Positions 9,200 through 17,078 of a stretch of DNA of 64,000 nt are shown piece by piece. Numbering within the stretch: position 1 is the first letter of the stretch; each line of letters begins with the position of its first letter. Source of the DNA: Alicyclobacillus fastidiosus (GTDB taxonomy: Bacteria; Bacillota; Bacilli; Alicyclobacillales; Alicyclobacillaceae); the NCBI RefSeq assembly GCF_026651875.1, contig NZ_CP104067.1:4392501-4456500 (forward strand), in the 5' to 3' direction. The notes under the pieces are model-generated. The model was not told the origin of the DNA and made no database searches. It saw nothing but the letters and a program-made list of their open reading frames with translations. The position numbers were made by a program, and so were the translations under genes.

Positions 9200-9607
9200 G
9201 TGCAATTGAATACCATCATCAAACTCGGGTCCCTGGCATTTGATGTGGCGAGTGACCAAAAGGTGCGTGAATTGGCGGGATTGGTGCACCAGGGTGCAAG
9301 GCGCCGCGGCCTGATTGGCGCTGTGCCAAACGCGCAAGCACAAGCACAGACGGCGCCTGTCGGCGCACCCAGTCACTGGCCGAAGCAGACCAGCCCAATT
9401 CCGTTCGCGCCAGGCAGCCATCCCGGTCCGCCTCTGGGTTCGGGAAGTGTACCGGCGATGACATCTAAAGCACCGTCGACACAGGCCCCGAAGGCCGCAG
9501 CAAGTGCTCCCATAGAAGAATTTGACTTGAAAAAATGGGCCACAATGGATAATGCGAAGAAAGTGCTTGGATGGGCGGGATCTGTGACGCAGTTTCTAAC
9601 GAAATAG
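9200..9607 (+). CDS. Unknown small protein encoded directly upstream of ytpB
   Basis: A 135-residue protein starting at a GTG that follows GGAGGTG. Residues 1-40 form an amphipathic, moderately hydrophobic region; residues 45-105 are a low-complexity Ala/Pro/Gly/Gln linker; and the last 25 residues form a second short helix-like segment ending near a threonine and lysine. No signal peptide, metal site or catalytic motif is visible and I do not recognise the family. The gene ends 45 bases before ytpB on the same strand, so a link to terpenoid or membrane biology is possible but unproven. The two-helices-with-linker layout would suit a scaffold or membrane-surface protein. Confidence 0.7.
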   Translation: MQLNTIIKLGSLAFDVASDQKVRELAGLVHQGARRRGLIGAVPNAQAQAQTAPVGAPSHWPKQTSPIPFAPGSHPGPPLGSGSVPAMTSKAPSTQAPKAAASAPIEEFDLKKWATMDNAKKVLGWAGSVTQFLTK

Positions 9608-9652
9608 ACACAGTCCCGATAGGGAAAGGGACAAAGGGACGGGGGAAACCGA

Positions 9653-10711
9653 TTGACCACAGCTACGCCGAGACGACCCACGCTCTTCCTCTACCGCCTC
9701 TTTCACGACGTCATGCCCCTTGCGAGGCAGCAAATTCAGCGCTGGACGGCGCTTGCCGAGGCGATTCCGCACGAGGAACTGCGGCAGCAGGCGCTATCCA
9801 GCCTGGCTCACAAGCGGTTCCACGCGGACGGAGGCAGTGTCTATGCGGCAGCCAACCGCACCTACGCGGCGACACTCGTCGAACTGATTGTGGCACTGCA
9901 AACCATCAGCGATTACTTGGACAACCTGTGTGACCGGTGTGATCGATACGATGCAACTGATTTTCACCGGCTACACGACGCGATGCGCGATGCAGTGGTG
10001 CCCGATGCGCCGTTGCGCGACTACTACGCCTTCCGGGGACATCCAGACGATGGCGGGTATCTGCCGGAGCTCGTGCGGACCTGCCAACGCTGTGTGCGCA
10101 CGTTGCCAAATTACCACGTGGTGCAAGGCCGCGTTTCGTGGTATGTAGAACGATACAGCGAGCTGCAGGAACACAAGCACATCGACCCGAAGGACCGACA
10201 GCAGACGCTCATCGAGTGGAGCGCCCCATTCGTCGAACAAAACGAAGAAATCGCGTGGTGGGAGTTCGCATCGGCCACGGGTTCCACGCTCGGTATGTTC
10301 TCGCTGTTTCTCGCGGCAACGGAAGACGTCGACGAGGCGACCGTCGAGGAGACACACGGCCATTACTTCCCGTGGATCTGCGGCCTCCACATTCTGCTCG
10401 ACTACTTGATTGACCTGGACGAGGACGCACGGGAAGGGGATTTCAATTTCGTCGCCTGTTATCGCGACGAAGAGACCGCGCGGGAGAGAATTTTTCACTT
10501 TGCCGCACAGAGCTGGCGGCGGGCGAAGAGGATCTCTTACGGGGGGCGCATTCATCGCTTTGTCGTTCAGGGGCTGCTCGGCATGTACTTGTCGGACGAC
10601 AAAGTACGGCTGCAGCCTTCGGTGAAAAAGGCCCGCAGAATGGTGTACCGATTTGGCCCCACCGCCTGCATGTTCTACTTCGCGACGGTGCTTTACCGCC
10701 GCATTCGTTAG
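9653..10711 (+). CDS. ytpB: Tetraprenyl-beta-curcumene synthase (YtpB/DUF2600 family)
   Basis: Predicted large-terpene synthase that cyclises tetraprenyl (C35) diphosphate to tetraprenyl-beta-curcumene, the precursor of sesquarterpenes in spore-forming Bacilli. The 352-residue length matches the family. Asp-rich motifs expected for Mg-diphosphate binding are visible as DYLDN near residue 85 and DYLIDLDED near 247, and the protein is largely alpha-helical. Translation starts at a TTG at 9653, preceded by a GGGGGAAA ribosome binding site. The upstream small gene is likely co-transcribed. The stop codon lies inside a 10-base inverted repeat (10706-10742). The diphosphate substrate synthase and the downstream squalene-hopene-type cyclase are not in this window. 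Confidence 0.88.
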   Translation: MTTATPRRPTLFLYRLFHDVMPLARQQIQRWTALAEAIPHEELRQQALSSLAHKRFHADGGSVYAAANRTYAATLVELIVALQTISDYLDNLCDRCDRYDATDFHRLHDAMRDAVVPDAPLRDYYAFRGHPDDGGYLPELVRTCQRCVRTLPNYHVVQGRVSWYVERYSELQEHKHIDPKDRQQTLIEWSAPFVEQNEEIAWWEFASATGSTLGMFSLFLAATEDVDEATVEETHGHYFPWICGLHILLDYLIDLDEDAREGDFNFVACYRDEETARERIFHFAAQSWRRAKRISYGGRIHRFVVQGLLGMYLSDDKVRLQPSVKKARRMVYRFGPTACMFYFATVLYRRIR

Positions 10712-10742
10712 GCAGCTCGGCGCACTCGGCCACTGCCTAACG
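10706..10742. terminator. Inverted repeat between convergent ytpB and folB
   Basis: Ten-base perfect arms (10706-10715 and 10733-10742) with a 17-base GC-rich centre lie between the convergent ends of ytpB and folB. There is no clear T run on either strand, so it is called a probable bidirectional terminator from position only. Confidence 0.5.
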
Positions 10743-10750
10743 CAAAGGCC

Positions 10751-11113
10751 TCACGCCCTGTCCCGCCGGATTTTCACACTTACTTGTTCGAAAATACCCG
10801 GGATAGGCGCACCAGGTTTCTCGACTTCTACTGTCACCGACTGCAGCCGCGCAAACGCCGTCAGAAGTGCGCGGGCGATATCCTCCGCCACTGCCTCTAT
10901 CAACTTCTTCGGCGGGCCTTCGACCACCTCGCGAACGATGGCGTAGACTCGGGCGTAATCCACCGTCTTCGACACGTCGTCAGTATGCCCGGCCTCACTC
11001 AGTTCACACGCGAGCCAAGCATTGACGACAAACCGCTGCCCCATCGCGTTTTCCTCTGGCAATACCCCGTGATACCCATAGAAGGGCATTCCCTTGAGTA
11101 CGATTTCATCCAC
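10751..11113 (-). CDS. folB: Dihydroneopterin aldolase
   Basis: Folate-pathway enzyme converting 7,8-dihydroneopterin to 6-hydroxymethyl-dihydropterin and glycolaldehyde. The 120-residue product has the FolB hallmark FYGYHGVLPEE near the N-terminus, the central TVDYA block, and a KPGAPI segment near the C-terminus; the catalytic Lys is in that segment. I set the start at a GTG (11113) that follows TTGGAG by eight bases; the longer frame to 11164 runs into the upstream gene. It follows the YihY-like gene by 14 bases and is the last gene of the minus-strand run. The usual folate partners folP and folK are not adjacent, so this is an isolated fol gene. Confidence 0.9.
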   Translation of the reverse strand: MDEIVLKGMPFYGYHGVLPEENAMGQRFVVNAWLACELSEAGHTDDVSKTVDYARVYAIVREVVEGPPKKLIEAVAEDIARALLTAFARLQSVTVEVEKPGAPIPGIFEQVSVKIRRDRA

Positions 11114-11127
11114 TCTGACCACTCCAA

Positions 11128-11976
11128 TTACAATTCGTTCGATCTCCCCACGTAGTCCAAACACGCGGCGATCTCCGCACCAAACAGCAGAATGATGCCG
11201 GCGATGTACATCCAGAGTACCAAGAGGATGACAACCGTGAGGGTACCGTAAATCAAATGGTAGCTAACCAAGTGACTGGCGTATACCACAAATAGTGCGC
11301 GGGCGAGATCGAGTGCCACAGTCGCGGTCATCGCGCCGATAAGCACACTGTTGAGATCCACCCTGCGCGAGGGGAGGTAGCGGTAAAACACGAAACAGGT
11401 GACAAATAGGGATAGCGGATAGATGACTCGCGTCAATCCACGAATGCCGGGTGCCCAGCGCGCCACTAGTCCCCACCACGAGACGTGCTCGGCGAGATGC
11501 GGGTACAGTGCAAGGGCGATGGACGAGACCACCGCAAGGAAGATGAGCAGAATCAGCATGGCGAATCCGACAATCCGCCGGGCGAGGAACGACCGCTGTT
11601 CCTCCAACTCAAAGATAGTATCGAGCGCCTGCTGCACCGCGATGAACGAACTCGTGGCCGACCAACTGAGCGTCACGAAGCTGACGATGCTAATTCGCGG
11701 GCCGACGCTGCCGAGACTTTGAATGCTCGCTGCGATAAAGTAGTTAGCCGCGCCGACATTCGGATAATACGGCTTGAGGGCATTCACCAGGGGGGCTTGG
11801 AAATTGTACTGCGGGACGGCGAGGCTGGTCCCATAGATGATTAAAATCAGCAGCGGAAACATTGAGAAAACCGCGTAAAAGCAAATTTGGGCCGAGAGGG
11901 AGGCAATATCATGTTTGAAAATTCGAGCGGCCAGTAGGGTGAAAAAACGCCCGACTAGGTGCATCCGTTCCTCCAT
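11128..11976 (-). CDS. YihY/BrkB family integral membrane protein
   Basis: A 282-residue polytopic membrane protein with about six membrane segments (residues 30-50, 95-120, 135-160, 185-205, 215-240, 248-270). It carries the family features: LSAQICFYAVFSMFPLL near residue 30, the SWSATSSFIAVQQALD block, and a Gly-rich last segment. The biochemical role of YihY/BrkB proteins is not settled; earlier annotation as ribonuclease BN is incorrect. The ATG follows TAGGAGTG. Gaps of 12 bases to the pseudouridine synthase gene upstream and 14 bases to folB downstream indicate an operon. Confidence 0.88.
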   Translation of the reverse strand: MEERMHLVGRFFTLLAARIFKHDIASLSAQICFYAVFSMFPLLILIIYGTSLAVPQYNFQAPLVNALKPYYPNVGAANYFIAASIQSLGSVGPRISIVSFVTLSWSATSSFIAVQQALDTIFELEEQRSFLARRIVGFAMLILLIFLAVVSSIALALYPHLAEHVSWWGLVARWAPGIRGLTRVIYPLSLFVTCFVFYRYLPSRRVDLNSVLIGAMTATVALDLARALFVVYASHLVSYHLIYGTLTVVILLVLWMYIAGIILLFGAEIAACLDYVGRSNEL

Positions 11977-11988
11977 GAACCAGCACTC

Positions 11989-12945
11989 CTACCACAAATC
12001 GTCTTCTATTCCCCATTCTTGCCGTAAAAACTTCGTCCAATCGCTTGCGAGCGGACATTTTACGACGACGTCCTGCTCGTCATAAGGGTGGTAAAACGAC
12101 ACCTCGCGCGCGTGCAGCGCAATGGCGTCCGGCGCTGGCCAATTTCGAATCCGCTGTCCACCGTACTCCTCATCGCCCACGATGGGCACATCGAGGGATG
12201 CACAGTGCACGCGAATTTGGTGTGTGCGACCAGTCTCAAGTGCGCACGACAAAAGCGAGAGATGCTCCCCTTGAACCGGCGAGGTGGCTCGTACCACGAT
12301 ATGTGTACGCGCCTCTTTTCCCGTTGATGATACTCGATACAACGAGGATCTGTGTCGATCTCGGCCAATCGGCTTATCGACCGTCTGTGAGCGCGCTAAC
12401 TTCGCACCGAACACCACGGCGACGTAGCGTCTGGCCATTCGATGGCGCACGAGCTCTGCGTCGAGGGCCCTCGCGACAAAGCCGTGTTTGGCGTACACGA
12501 CCGCCCCCGTCGTGGGCTTGTCCAATCGGTGCGCATGCAGGATCGGGAGAACTTGTCCAGTCTCTCGATAGTAGTGCGCGACCAGTCCATCGAGCGTTCG
12601 TTCCGATGGATTGTCCGAGTGAACGATGACGCCTGCCGGTTTATTGACGATGAGGACGTGATCGTCCTCGTAGCAGATCTCAAGCCCCTCGACGCCTATG
12701 TCAGCCAATTCGAACAGGCGCGAAACGGGGGTCGGGTCCTTCAAAGTCAGCCGGCTCCCCGCCTTCAGTTCATCTGTGCGACAGAGCGTTTTTTTACCCG
12801 CACAGACGTGTCCTGCCGCGAGCAATTTATGGGAAAACGCCGCGGGTAGCGCGAGTGCAGTCGTGAGCACATCCTCCACCCGCCATCCATCGTATCGCTT
12901 GTCCAGGTGCACGTAGAGAAACCCTGCCTTCATCTCACATCGCAT
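11989..12945 (-). CDS. RluA-family pseudouridine synthase
   Basis: RNA-modifying enzyme that converts uridine to pseudouridine in rRNA or tRNA. The 318-residue product has an S4-like RNA-binding region at residues 20-80 and the catalytic domain from 90 onwards; the catalytic Asp142 is in HRLDKPTTGAVV. The ATG at 12945 is preceded by AAGGAGGGG at correct spacing, so I reject the longer frame starting at 12981. Bacilli carry several RluA paralogues (YlyB, YjbO, YhcT types) and the target site cannot be told from sequence alone. A possible 48-codon gene overlaps its start by 11 bases. Confidence 0.92.
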   Translation of the reverse strand: MRCEMKAGFLYVHLDKRYDGWRVEDVLTTALALPAAFSHKLLAAGHVCAGKKTLCRTDELKAGSRLTLKDPTPVSRLFELADIGVEGLEICYEDDHVLIVNKPAGVIVHSDNPSERTLDGLVAHYYRETGQVLPILHAHRLDKPTTGAVVYAKHGFVARALDAELVRHRMARRYVAVVFGAKLARSQTVDKPIGRDRHRSSLYRVSSTGKEARTHIVVRATSPVQGEHLSLLSCALETGRTHQIRVHCASLDVPIVGDEEYGGQRIRNWPAPDAIALHAREVSFYHPYDEQDVVVKCPLASDWTKFLRQEWGIEDDLW

Positions 12946-13081
12946 CCGACCATCCCCTCCTTCGCCGCTCATTTGCCGCATCTAACTCGGCCAACACCGC
13001 TCGTACCAGCGGCCCCCGGCACTGCACTTTCCAGTAGAGACGGCAATTGACCGTGCAAAAATGGCGCGATGCCCCCGGCAC
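12935..13081 (-). CDS. Possible small Cys-containing protein between nfu-like and rluA-type genes
   Basis: A 48-codon frame from GTG at 13081 (with GGTGG four bases before it) to a TGA at 12935, fully open and filling most of an otherwise empty 160-base gap inside a tight operon. The product is basic, has three cysteines in its first 25 residues (two as C-x3-C) and an Arg-rich end that coincides with the ribosome binding site of the next gene. Support is positional and by open frame only; a non-coding spacer remains possible. Confidence 0.35.
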   Translation of the reverse strand: MPGASRHFCTVNCRLYWKVQCRGPLVRAVLAELDAANERRRRGWSDAM

Positions 13082-13106
13082 CGCGCCACCGAAAAATGTC
13101 TTGTGT

Positions 13107-13355
13107 TTAGACCGCTTCGACGTACTCAACGTCTGGAGCGACCTTTTTAATCGCGCGCTCCACACCCATCTTTAAGGTCATGACGCTGGCCGGACAGCCA
13201 ACGCACGCCCCTTGGAGCGAAACAAATGCTGTTTTTGTCATGCCGTCGTAAGACACAAACTCGACATCGCCGCCGTCCATTTGAATCGCTTCTCGAATGG
13301 AGGCCAGCGCTTCTTGGATACGGTCTTCAATGGAGGCTGTGGAATCCATAGACAT
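13107..13355 (-). CDS. NifU C-terminal-domain (Nfu-type) iron-sulfur protein
   Basis: An 82-residue single-domain Nfu protein that carries and delivers Fe-S clusters. The domain spans almost the whole protein: the helix REAIQMDGGDVEF, then the CxxC ligand motif at Cys51/Cys54 (GACVGCPAS), and the C-terminal helix ending in the typical APDVEYVEAV-like segment. The ATG at 13355 follows a GGGGGGAA stretch; the longer frame starting at 13415 has no such site. It resembles YutI of Bacillus. It heads the operon continuing to the rluA-type, yihY-like and folB genes. Confidence 0.92.
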   Translation of the reverse strand: MSMDSTASIEDRIQEALASIREAIQMDGGDVEFVSYDGMTKTAFVSLQGACVGCPASVMTLKMGVERAIKKVAPDVEYVEAV

Positions 13356-13418
13356 ATCGCATTCCCCCCGTATGTAATAGAATACGCGCTTGGCGCGCGT
13401 TGATGCAAGTGACAAACT

Positions 13419-13487
13419 GACAAATGTTTGTGCGCGACACGAGGCAGCACCAGCCTCACTCCCGCGGTGCCGCGCACGACAAATGTC
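13419..13487. repeat. Long imperfect inverted repeat between GNAT and nfu-like genes
   Basis: Outer arms GACAAATG.. and its near-complement flank perfect seven-base arms (13430-13436 with 13471-13477) and an inner GAGGC/GCCTC stem (13441-13445, 13453-13457). It fills the gap after the GNAT gene and before the Nfu-type gene, both on the minus strand. It could end GNAT transcription, although no clear T run follows. Confidence 0.45.
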
Positions 13488-13496
13488 AAGCGAGCC

Positions 13497-14066
13497 TTAG
13501 ACCGTCGCCAATTGCTTCTGAAATCCGATGGTGTTCGGTTGGACCCGAAAGACTTCGCGGAATCCTAGGCTGCGTGTAAAGGCCAGGCTCTGGGCGTTGT
13601 TTTCCTGAACGAATACCTCGAGTGTGCGAACGCCCTGGCGAATCGCCTCTTCTTCCAGGCGGGCCATCACCGTCTTGCCAATGCCAGAAGACTGGTGCTT
13701 CGGATCGATGACCATTGCGCTCACGTGCATCTTCGCATCAGGGCCAATCAGATACGAATAATACCCAATGGGCTTGCCGTTTCGCTCGATGACGATGGTT
13801 GGGGCACCCGACTGAATATAACGAAGAAACTGCTCTTCGGGGAACGGCTGGCCAAAGGCCTGCTCGTGGATGTTACCCAATTGTTGGCGTGTGAGCTGAA
13901 TGATGAACGCGTCGTCCTCAGCTGTGCGGGAACGATAACTGAGGACCGCGGCAGCCGGTTTTGCAGCCTTTTTCTTCGCTTGCACCTTCGGTTTTTGCGC
14001 GACTTTCTTTTTCACTTTCTTCGGAGCGGGTTTTTGACCCATCATTAGATGAACAGTGTTTGGCAT
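13497..14066 (-). CDS. GNAT N-acetyltransferase with Lys-rich N-terminal tail
   Basis: A 189-residue protein. Residues 11-40 form a Lys/Pro/Ala tail resembling histone H1-like or nucleic-acid-binding tails; residues 43-189 are a GNAT fold with the acetyl-CoA-binding motif in MVIDPKHQSSGIGK (Q/H-x-x-G-x-G) and a C-terminal NNAQSLAFTRSLGF segment typical of the family. The substrate is unknown. The ATG at 14066 is preceded by GGGAGGTCG at good spacing, and the frame extending to 14120 is not needed. It is a single-gene unit flanked by inverted repeats on both sides. The basic tail is an unusual addition for a GNAT enzyme. Confidence 0.88.
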   Translation of the reverse strand: MPNTVHLMMGQKPAPKKVKKKVAQKPKVQAKKKAAKPAAAVLSYRSRTAEDDAFIIQLTRQQLGNIHEQAFGQPFPEEQFLRYIQSGAPTIVIERNGKPIGYYSYLIGPDAKMHVSAMVIDPKHQSSGIGKTVMARLEEEAIRQGVRTLEVFVQENNAQSLAFTRSLGFREVFRVQPNTIGFQKQLATV

Positions 14067-14195
14067 ATTGGTTCGACCTCCCTGAATGGTTCCCCACCGT
14101 CGACACAACAACCTATGCACCTGCCCATACTTTTGACATGAAAAGGAGTGCTCTCTACAGGTTCACGCGCAGGGGCGCCGGGCGTCGTGCACGAC

Positions 14196-14242
14196 AAAAA
14201 GGGGATACCCCAAAAGTCGTTGACGACTTTCGAGATATCCCC
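14196..14242 (-). terminator. Intrinsic terminator after unknown membrane-anchored protein gene
   Basis: Nested stems, GGGGATA/TATCCCC outside and AAAGTCGT/ACGACTTT inside, followed on the minus strand by five T. It lies about 40 bases beyond the stop at 14280. Confidence 0.85.
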
Positions 14243-14279
14243 AGGCGCCTTGCCGAAGACTTTGCCAGTAGAGGCTGCT

Positions 14280-14765
14280 TCAGGAGTTCCCCCCACGTCG
14301 AAGAAAGCGGCGTTTTGGCTTGTCCTCGGCGGATTGCGCCTTTGATTTGGCATTGCGCTGTGCTTGTTGAGCCCGTTTGCTCTGCACCTCAGAAACCACG
14401 TTGCCGATGTAGTTGCCCATGATATCCATGCGGTATTTGTGGTTAATTTGAATTTTGTCATACTCTTCCTTGGTGGTCCGGAACGTCACGTTTTGCACTC
14501 GGTTCATGTGTACGCCCTTCATGGTTTGGCCTACGGTGACGCGGCCCACTACCTGATAGGTGCGAAACGGTACATACTTGGTCACGCCCGATTGTCCACG
14601 CTCGCGAAGGCGTCGCTTGTTGAGCACGAACACCTCGTGCCGTTCCTTCATCGCCAGATACTGTGCGTCAAAGGCTTTTTGCCGCTTGCGTGCAAAGATA
14701 AAAACGACTGTGTAGACGGCGATCACAATTACGAGGATGCCGCCAATAATGATCCAATACCACAA
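14280..14765 (-). CDS. Unknown membrane-anchored protein with basic C-terminus
   Basis: A 161-residue protein with one N-terminal membrane helix (residues 3-25), then a cytoplasmic region beginning with Arg/Lys-rich helix, a central beta-rich part with repeated Val/Thr (about residues 60-120) and a Gln/Lys/Arg-rich tail from 130. No known motif is recognised. The gene is a monocistronic unit: a strong terminator follows and the pcrA stop is about 100 bases upstream of its start. The N-in or N-out topology cannot be settled, but the charges after the helix favour a cytoplasmic C-terminus. Confidence 0.8.
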   Translation of the reverse strand: MWYWIIIGGILVIVIAVYTVVFIFARKRQKAFDAQYLAMKERHEVFVLNKRRLRERGQSGVTKYVPFRTYQVVGRVTVGQTMKGVHMNRVQNVTFRTTKEEYDKIQINHKYRMDIMGNYIGNVVSEVQSKRAQQAQRNAKSKAQSAEDKPKRRFLRRGGNS

Positions 14766-14862
14766 AGGATTCTTCCTCCTGCCACGTCGGGTAGTCTCGG
14801 TCTAAGCGAAAAGAGATGTGGCAGATGTACCGCTCCCCGACATCACTTTTCGGACAGTGCCT

Positions 14863-17001
14863 TTATTGTACCACGGATTCTTCCTTAGGCCGTAACAGAT
14901 TCTTCCCGATCCACTTCATTCCCACGGACGGATGAAACATCACCTGCACTTGGTCGTCTCCGCCGTCTTTGCCAGCAGCCACGTGCAGGACGATACCTTC
15001 GCCATACTGGACGTGGCGCACGTGCATGCCAGGGCTGATGGCCAAGTTGTGTTGCACGGCGAGATCGATTTTATTCACCCAGTCGTCCGGCAACTCGCCG
15101 AGGAATCTCGACGGATCCCGATTCGTCACATGGCCGAAAAGCGTCCGCTCGACCGCATATGTCATATATAGTTGGTCCATGGCCCTCGTCATGCCAACAT
15201 AACAAAGATTCCGCTCTTCTTCCACAGCCTGTTCGTCGTCCATCGACCGCGGGTGAGGAAATAGCCCCTCTTCCACGCCAATCAGAAACACCAGTGGAAA
15301 TTCGAGGCCCTTGCTCGCGTGCATCGTCATCAGCCGGACGTTGCCCTTGCCCTTTTCTTTCTCCTTGTCGACGTCGCTCAAGAGGCTCACCTCGGCGAGA
15401 AACTCCTGAACAGTGCCGCCGCGGCGTTTATCGAACGACTTGGTGACGCTGAATAGCTCGTCGATGTTTTCCACGCGCTGGAGGTCTTCCTTCTTGCCGG
15501 ATTGCAGATACAACTCGCGGTACTTTGTGGCGTGCAGCACTTCGGCCAGATACTCGCTGACTGGCATGCCTTCCATCCACAGCATGAGTTCTTGTAATTG
15601 TTCGTGGAACTGACGTGCCGCTTCACTGGCCCGATTCGATACACCCGCCGCTTCGCCAAACTTCAACGCCTCGAAGAGGGTGATCCCCGCTTCGTGGGCG
15701 TGATCGAGAAAGCGGCCGACTGTCTGCTCGCCAATCCCGCGCTTTGGCGTATTGATGATCCGCAAGAGCGAGATCTCGTCTTTCGGATTCGTCAACACGC
15801 GCAAGTAGCAAAAGATATCCTTGATCTCCCGGCGATCGTAGAACGTGAGGCCGCCGACGATGGTATAGGGGATAGCCTGTCCCATCAGCGCTTCCTCGAT
15901 GACCCGCGACTGTGCGTTCGCGCGGTACAACACGGCACAATCTCCGTAACTGCCGCCATCCGCTACGTGTTGCGCAATCGTCCCTGCGACAAACGCCGCT
16001 TCTTGTTCACTGTCCGTCAGACAGACGACACCGACGTTTTCCCCGCGCCCACGAACAGCGCGAAGCACCTTTTCCCGGCGCTTGCGATTGTTCGCAATCA
16101 GCGCATTGGCCGCCGACAAAATCGCTTCGGTGGACCGATAGTTGCGCTCGAGCAAAATCACCGTGGCCTCTGGATAGTCCCGCTCAAACCGAAGCATGTT
16201 CTCGCTGTCGGCTCCGCGCCAAGCGTAAATCGCCTGATCTGCGTCGCCCACCGCACAAAGATTGCGGTGCGCCTGCGCCAAGGTCTGAACGAGTTGATAC
16301 TGTGCCTGGTTGGTGTCCTGGTATTCGTCGATCAGGATATAGCGAAACTTCTCCTGATAGCGCCTGAGCACGTCCTCATCGGTCTGGAGCAACCTGACGG
16401 TTTGGATAATGAGGTCATCGAAGTCCATGGCGTTTGCCGCGAACAGGCGAGCTTGATACAGCTCATAGACGTCCACCGCGATAGCCTCATTGAGCGACTC
16501 GTCGAGTGGTAGACGTTTCACGTCCGCTGTGGTATACATCAGATTTTTCCAATGTGATATGACGCTGCCAATTTGTCGGGGGTCAAACTTCTTCAAATCG
16601 CAGTTTAGGTCGAGTAAACTCTGCGCGATGAGCGCCTGTTGATCATCGCTGTCGAGAATGGTGAAATTCGCACTATAGCCTAGCGCCTCCGCCTCACGGC
16701 GAAGGATCTTGACACAGATGCTGTGGAACGTACCCATCCACAAGTCGTCTGCGCGGGCACCGATAAACTTGCGGATGCGCTCCTTCATCTCGCGCGCCGC
16801 TTTGTTCGTAAAGGTGATGGCGAGAATCTGATGCACCGGTACCTTGTGCTCGCCAATCAAGTACGCAATCCGTCGGGTGAGCACACTGGTCTTCCCGCTT
16901 CCCGCTCCAGCGACGACCAGAAGCGGGCCACTCACCGTCTGAACTGCCTGCTTCTGTTCCGGATTTAGCCCTTCAAGCAAATTCAAACGTTCGTCTCCCA
17001 T
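14863..17001 (-). CDS. pcrA: ATP-dependent 3'-5' DNA helicase PcrA (UvrD/Rep family)
   Basis: Superfamily 1 helicase used in DNA repair, replication-transcription conflict and rolling-circle replication. All motifs are visible in order: Walker A AGAGSGKT at residues 31-38, motif Ia TFTNKAA, motif II DEYQDTN, motif III with GDADQAIYAWRGAD, motif IV NYRS, motif V TMHASKGLEF and motif VI VGMTRA. At 712 residues it is slightly shorter than B. subtilis PcrA, with a shortened C-terminal tail that still contains the Tudor-like region. The ATG at 17001 follows GGAGG. In Bacillus pcrA is in a pcrB-pcrA-ligA operon; here neither partner is adjacent. Confidence 0.96.
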   Translation of the reverse strand: MGDERLNLLEGLNPEQKQAVQTVSGPLLVVAGAGSGKTSVLTRRIAYLIGEHKVPVHQILAITFTNKAAREMKERIRKFIGARADDLWMGTFHSICVKILRREAEALGYSANFTILDSDDQQALIAQSLLDLNCDLKKFDPRQIGSVISHWKNLMYTTADVKRLPLDESLNEAIAVDVYELYQARLFAANAMDFDDLIIQTVRLLQTDEDVLRRYQEKFRYILIDEYQDTNQAQYQLVQTLAQAHRNLCAVGDADQAIYAWRGADSENMLRFERDYPEATVILLERNYRSTEAILSAANALIANNRKRREKVLRAVRGRGENVGVVCLTDSEQEAAFVAGTIAQHVADGGSYGDCAVLYRANAQSRVIEEALMGQAIPYTIVGGLTFYDRREIKDIFCYLRVLTNPKDEISLLRIINTPKRGIGEQTVGRFLDHAHEAGITLFEALKFGEAAGVSNRASEAARQFHEQLQELMLWMEGMPVSEYLAEVLHATKYRELYLQSGKKEDLQRVENIDELFSVTKSFDKRRGGTVQEFLAEVSLLSDVDKEKEKGKGNVRLMTMHASKGLEFPLVFLIGVEEGLFPHPRSMDDEQAVEEERNLCYVGMTRAMDQLYMTYAVERTLFGHVTNRDPSRFLGELPDDWVNKIDLAVQHNLAISPGMHVRHVQYGEGIVLHVAAGKDGGDDQVQVMFHPSVGMKWIGKNLLRPKEESVVQ

Positions 17002-17078
17002 CGCCGACGCCTCCTTTTGGATAAGCCTGCAATAGTACAGACTACCACGGAGACGTCAGTACGTGAAGAGACAACCCT

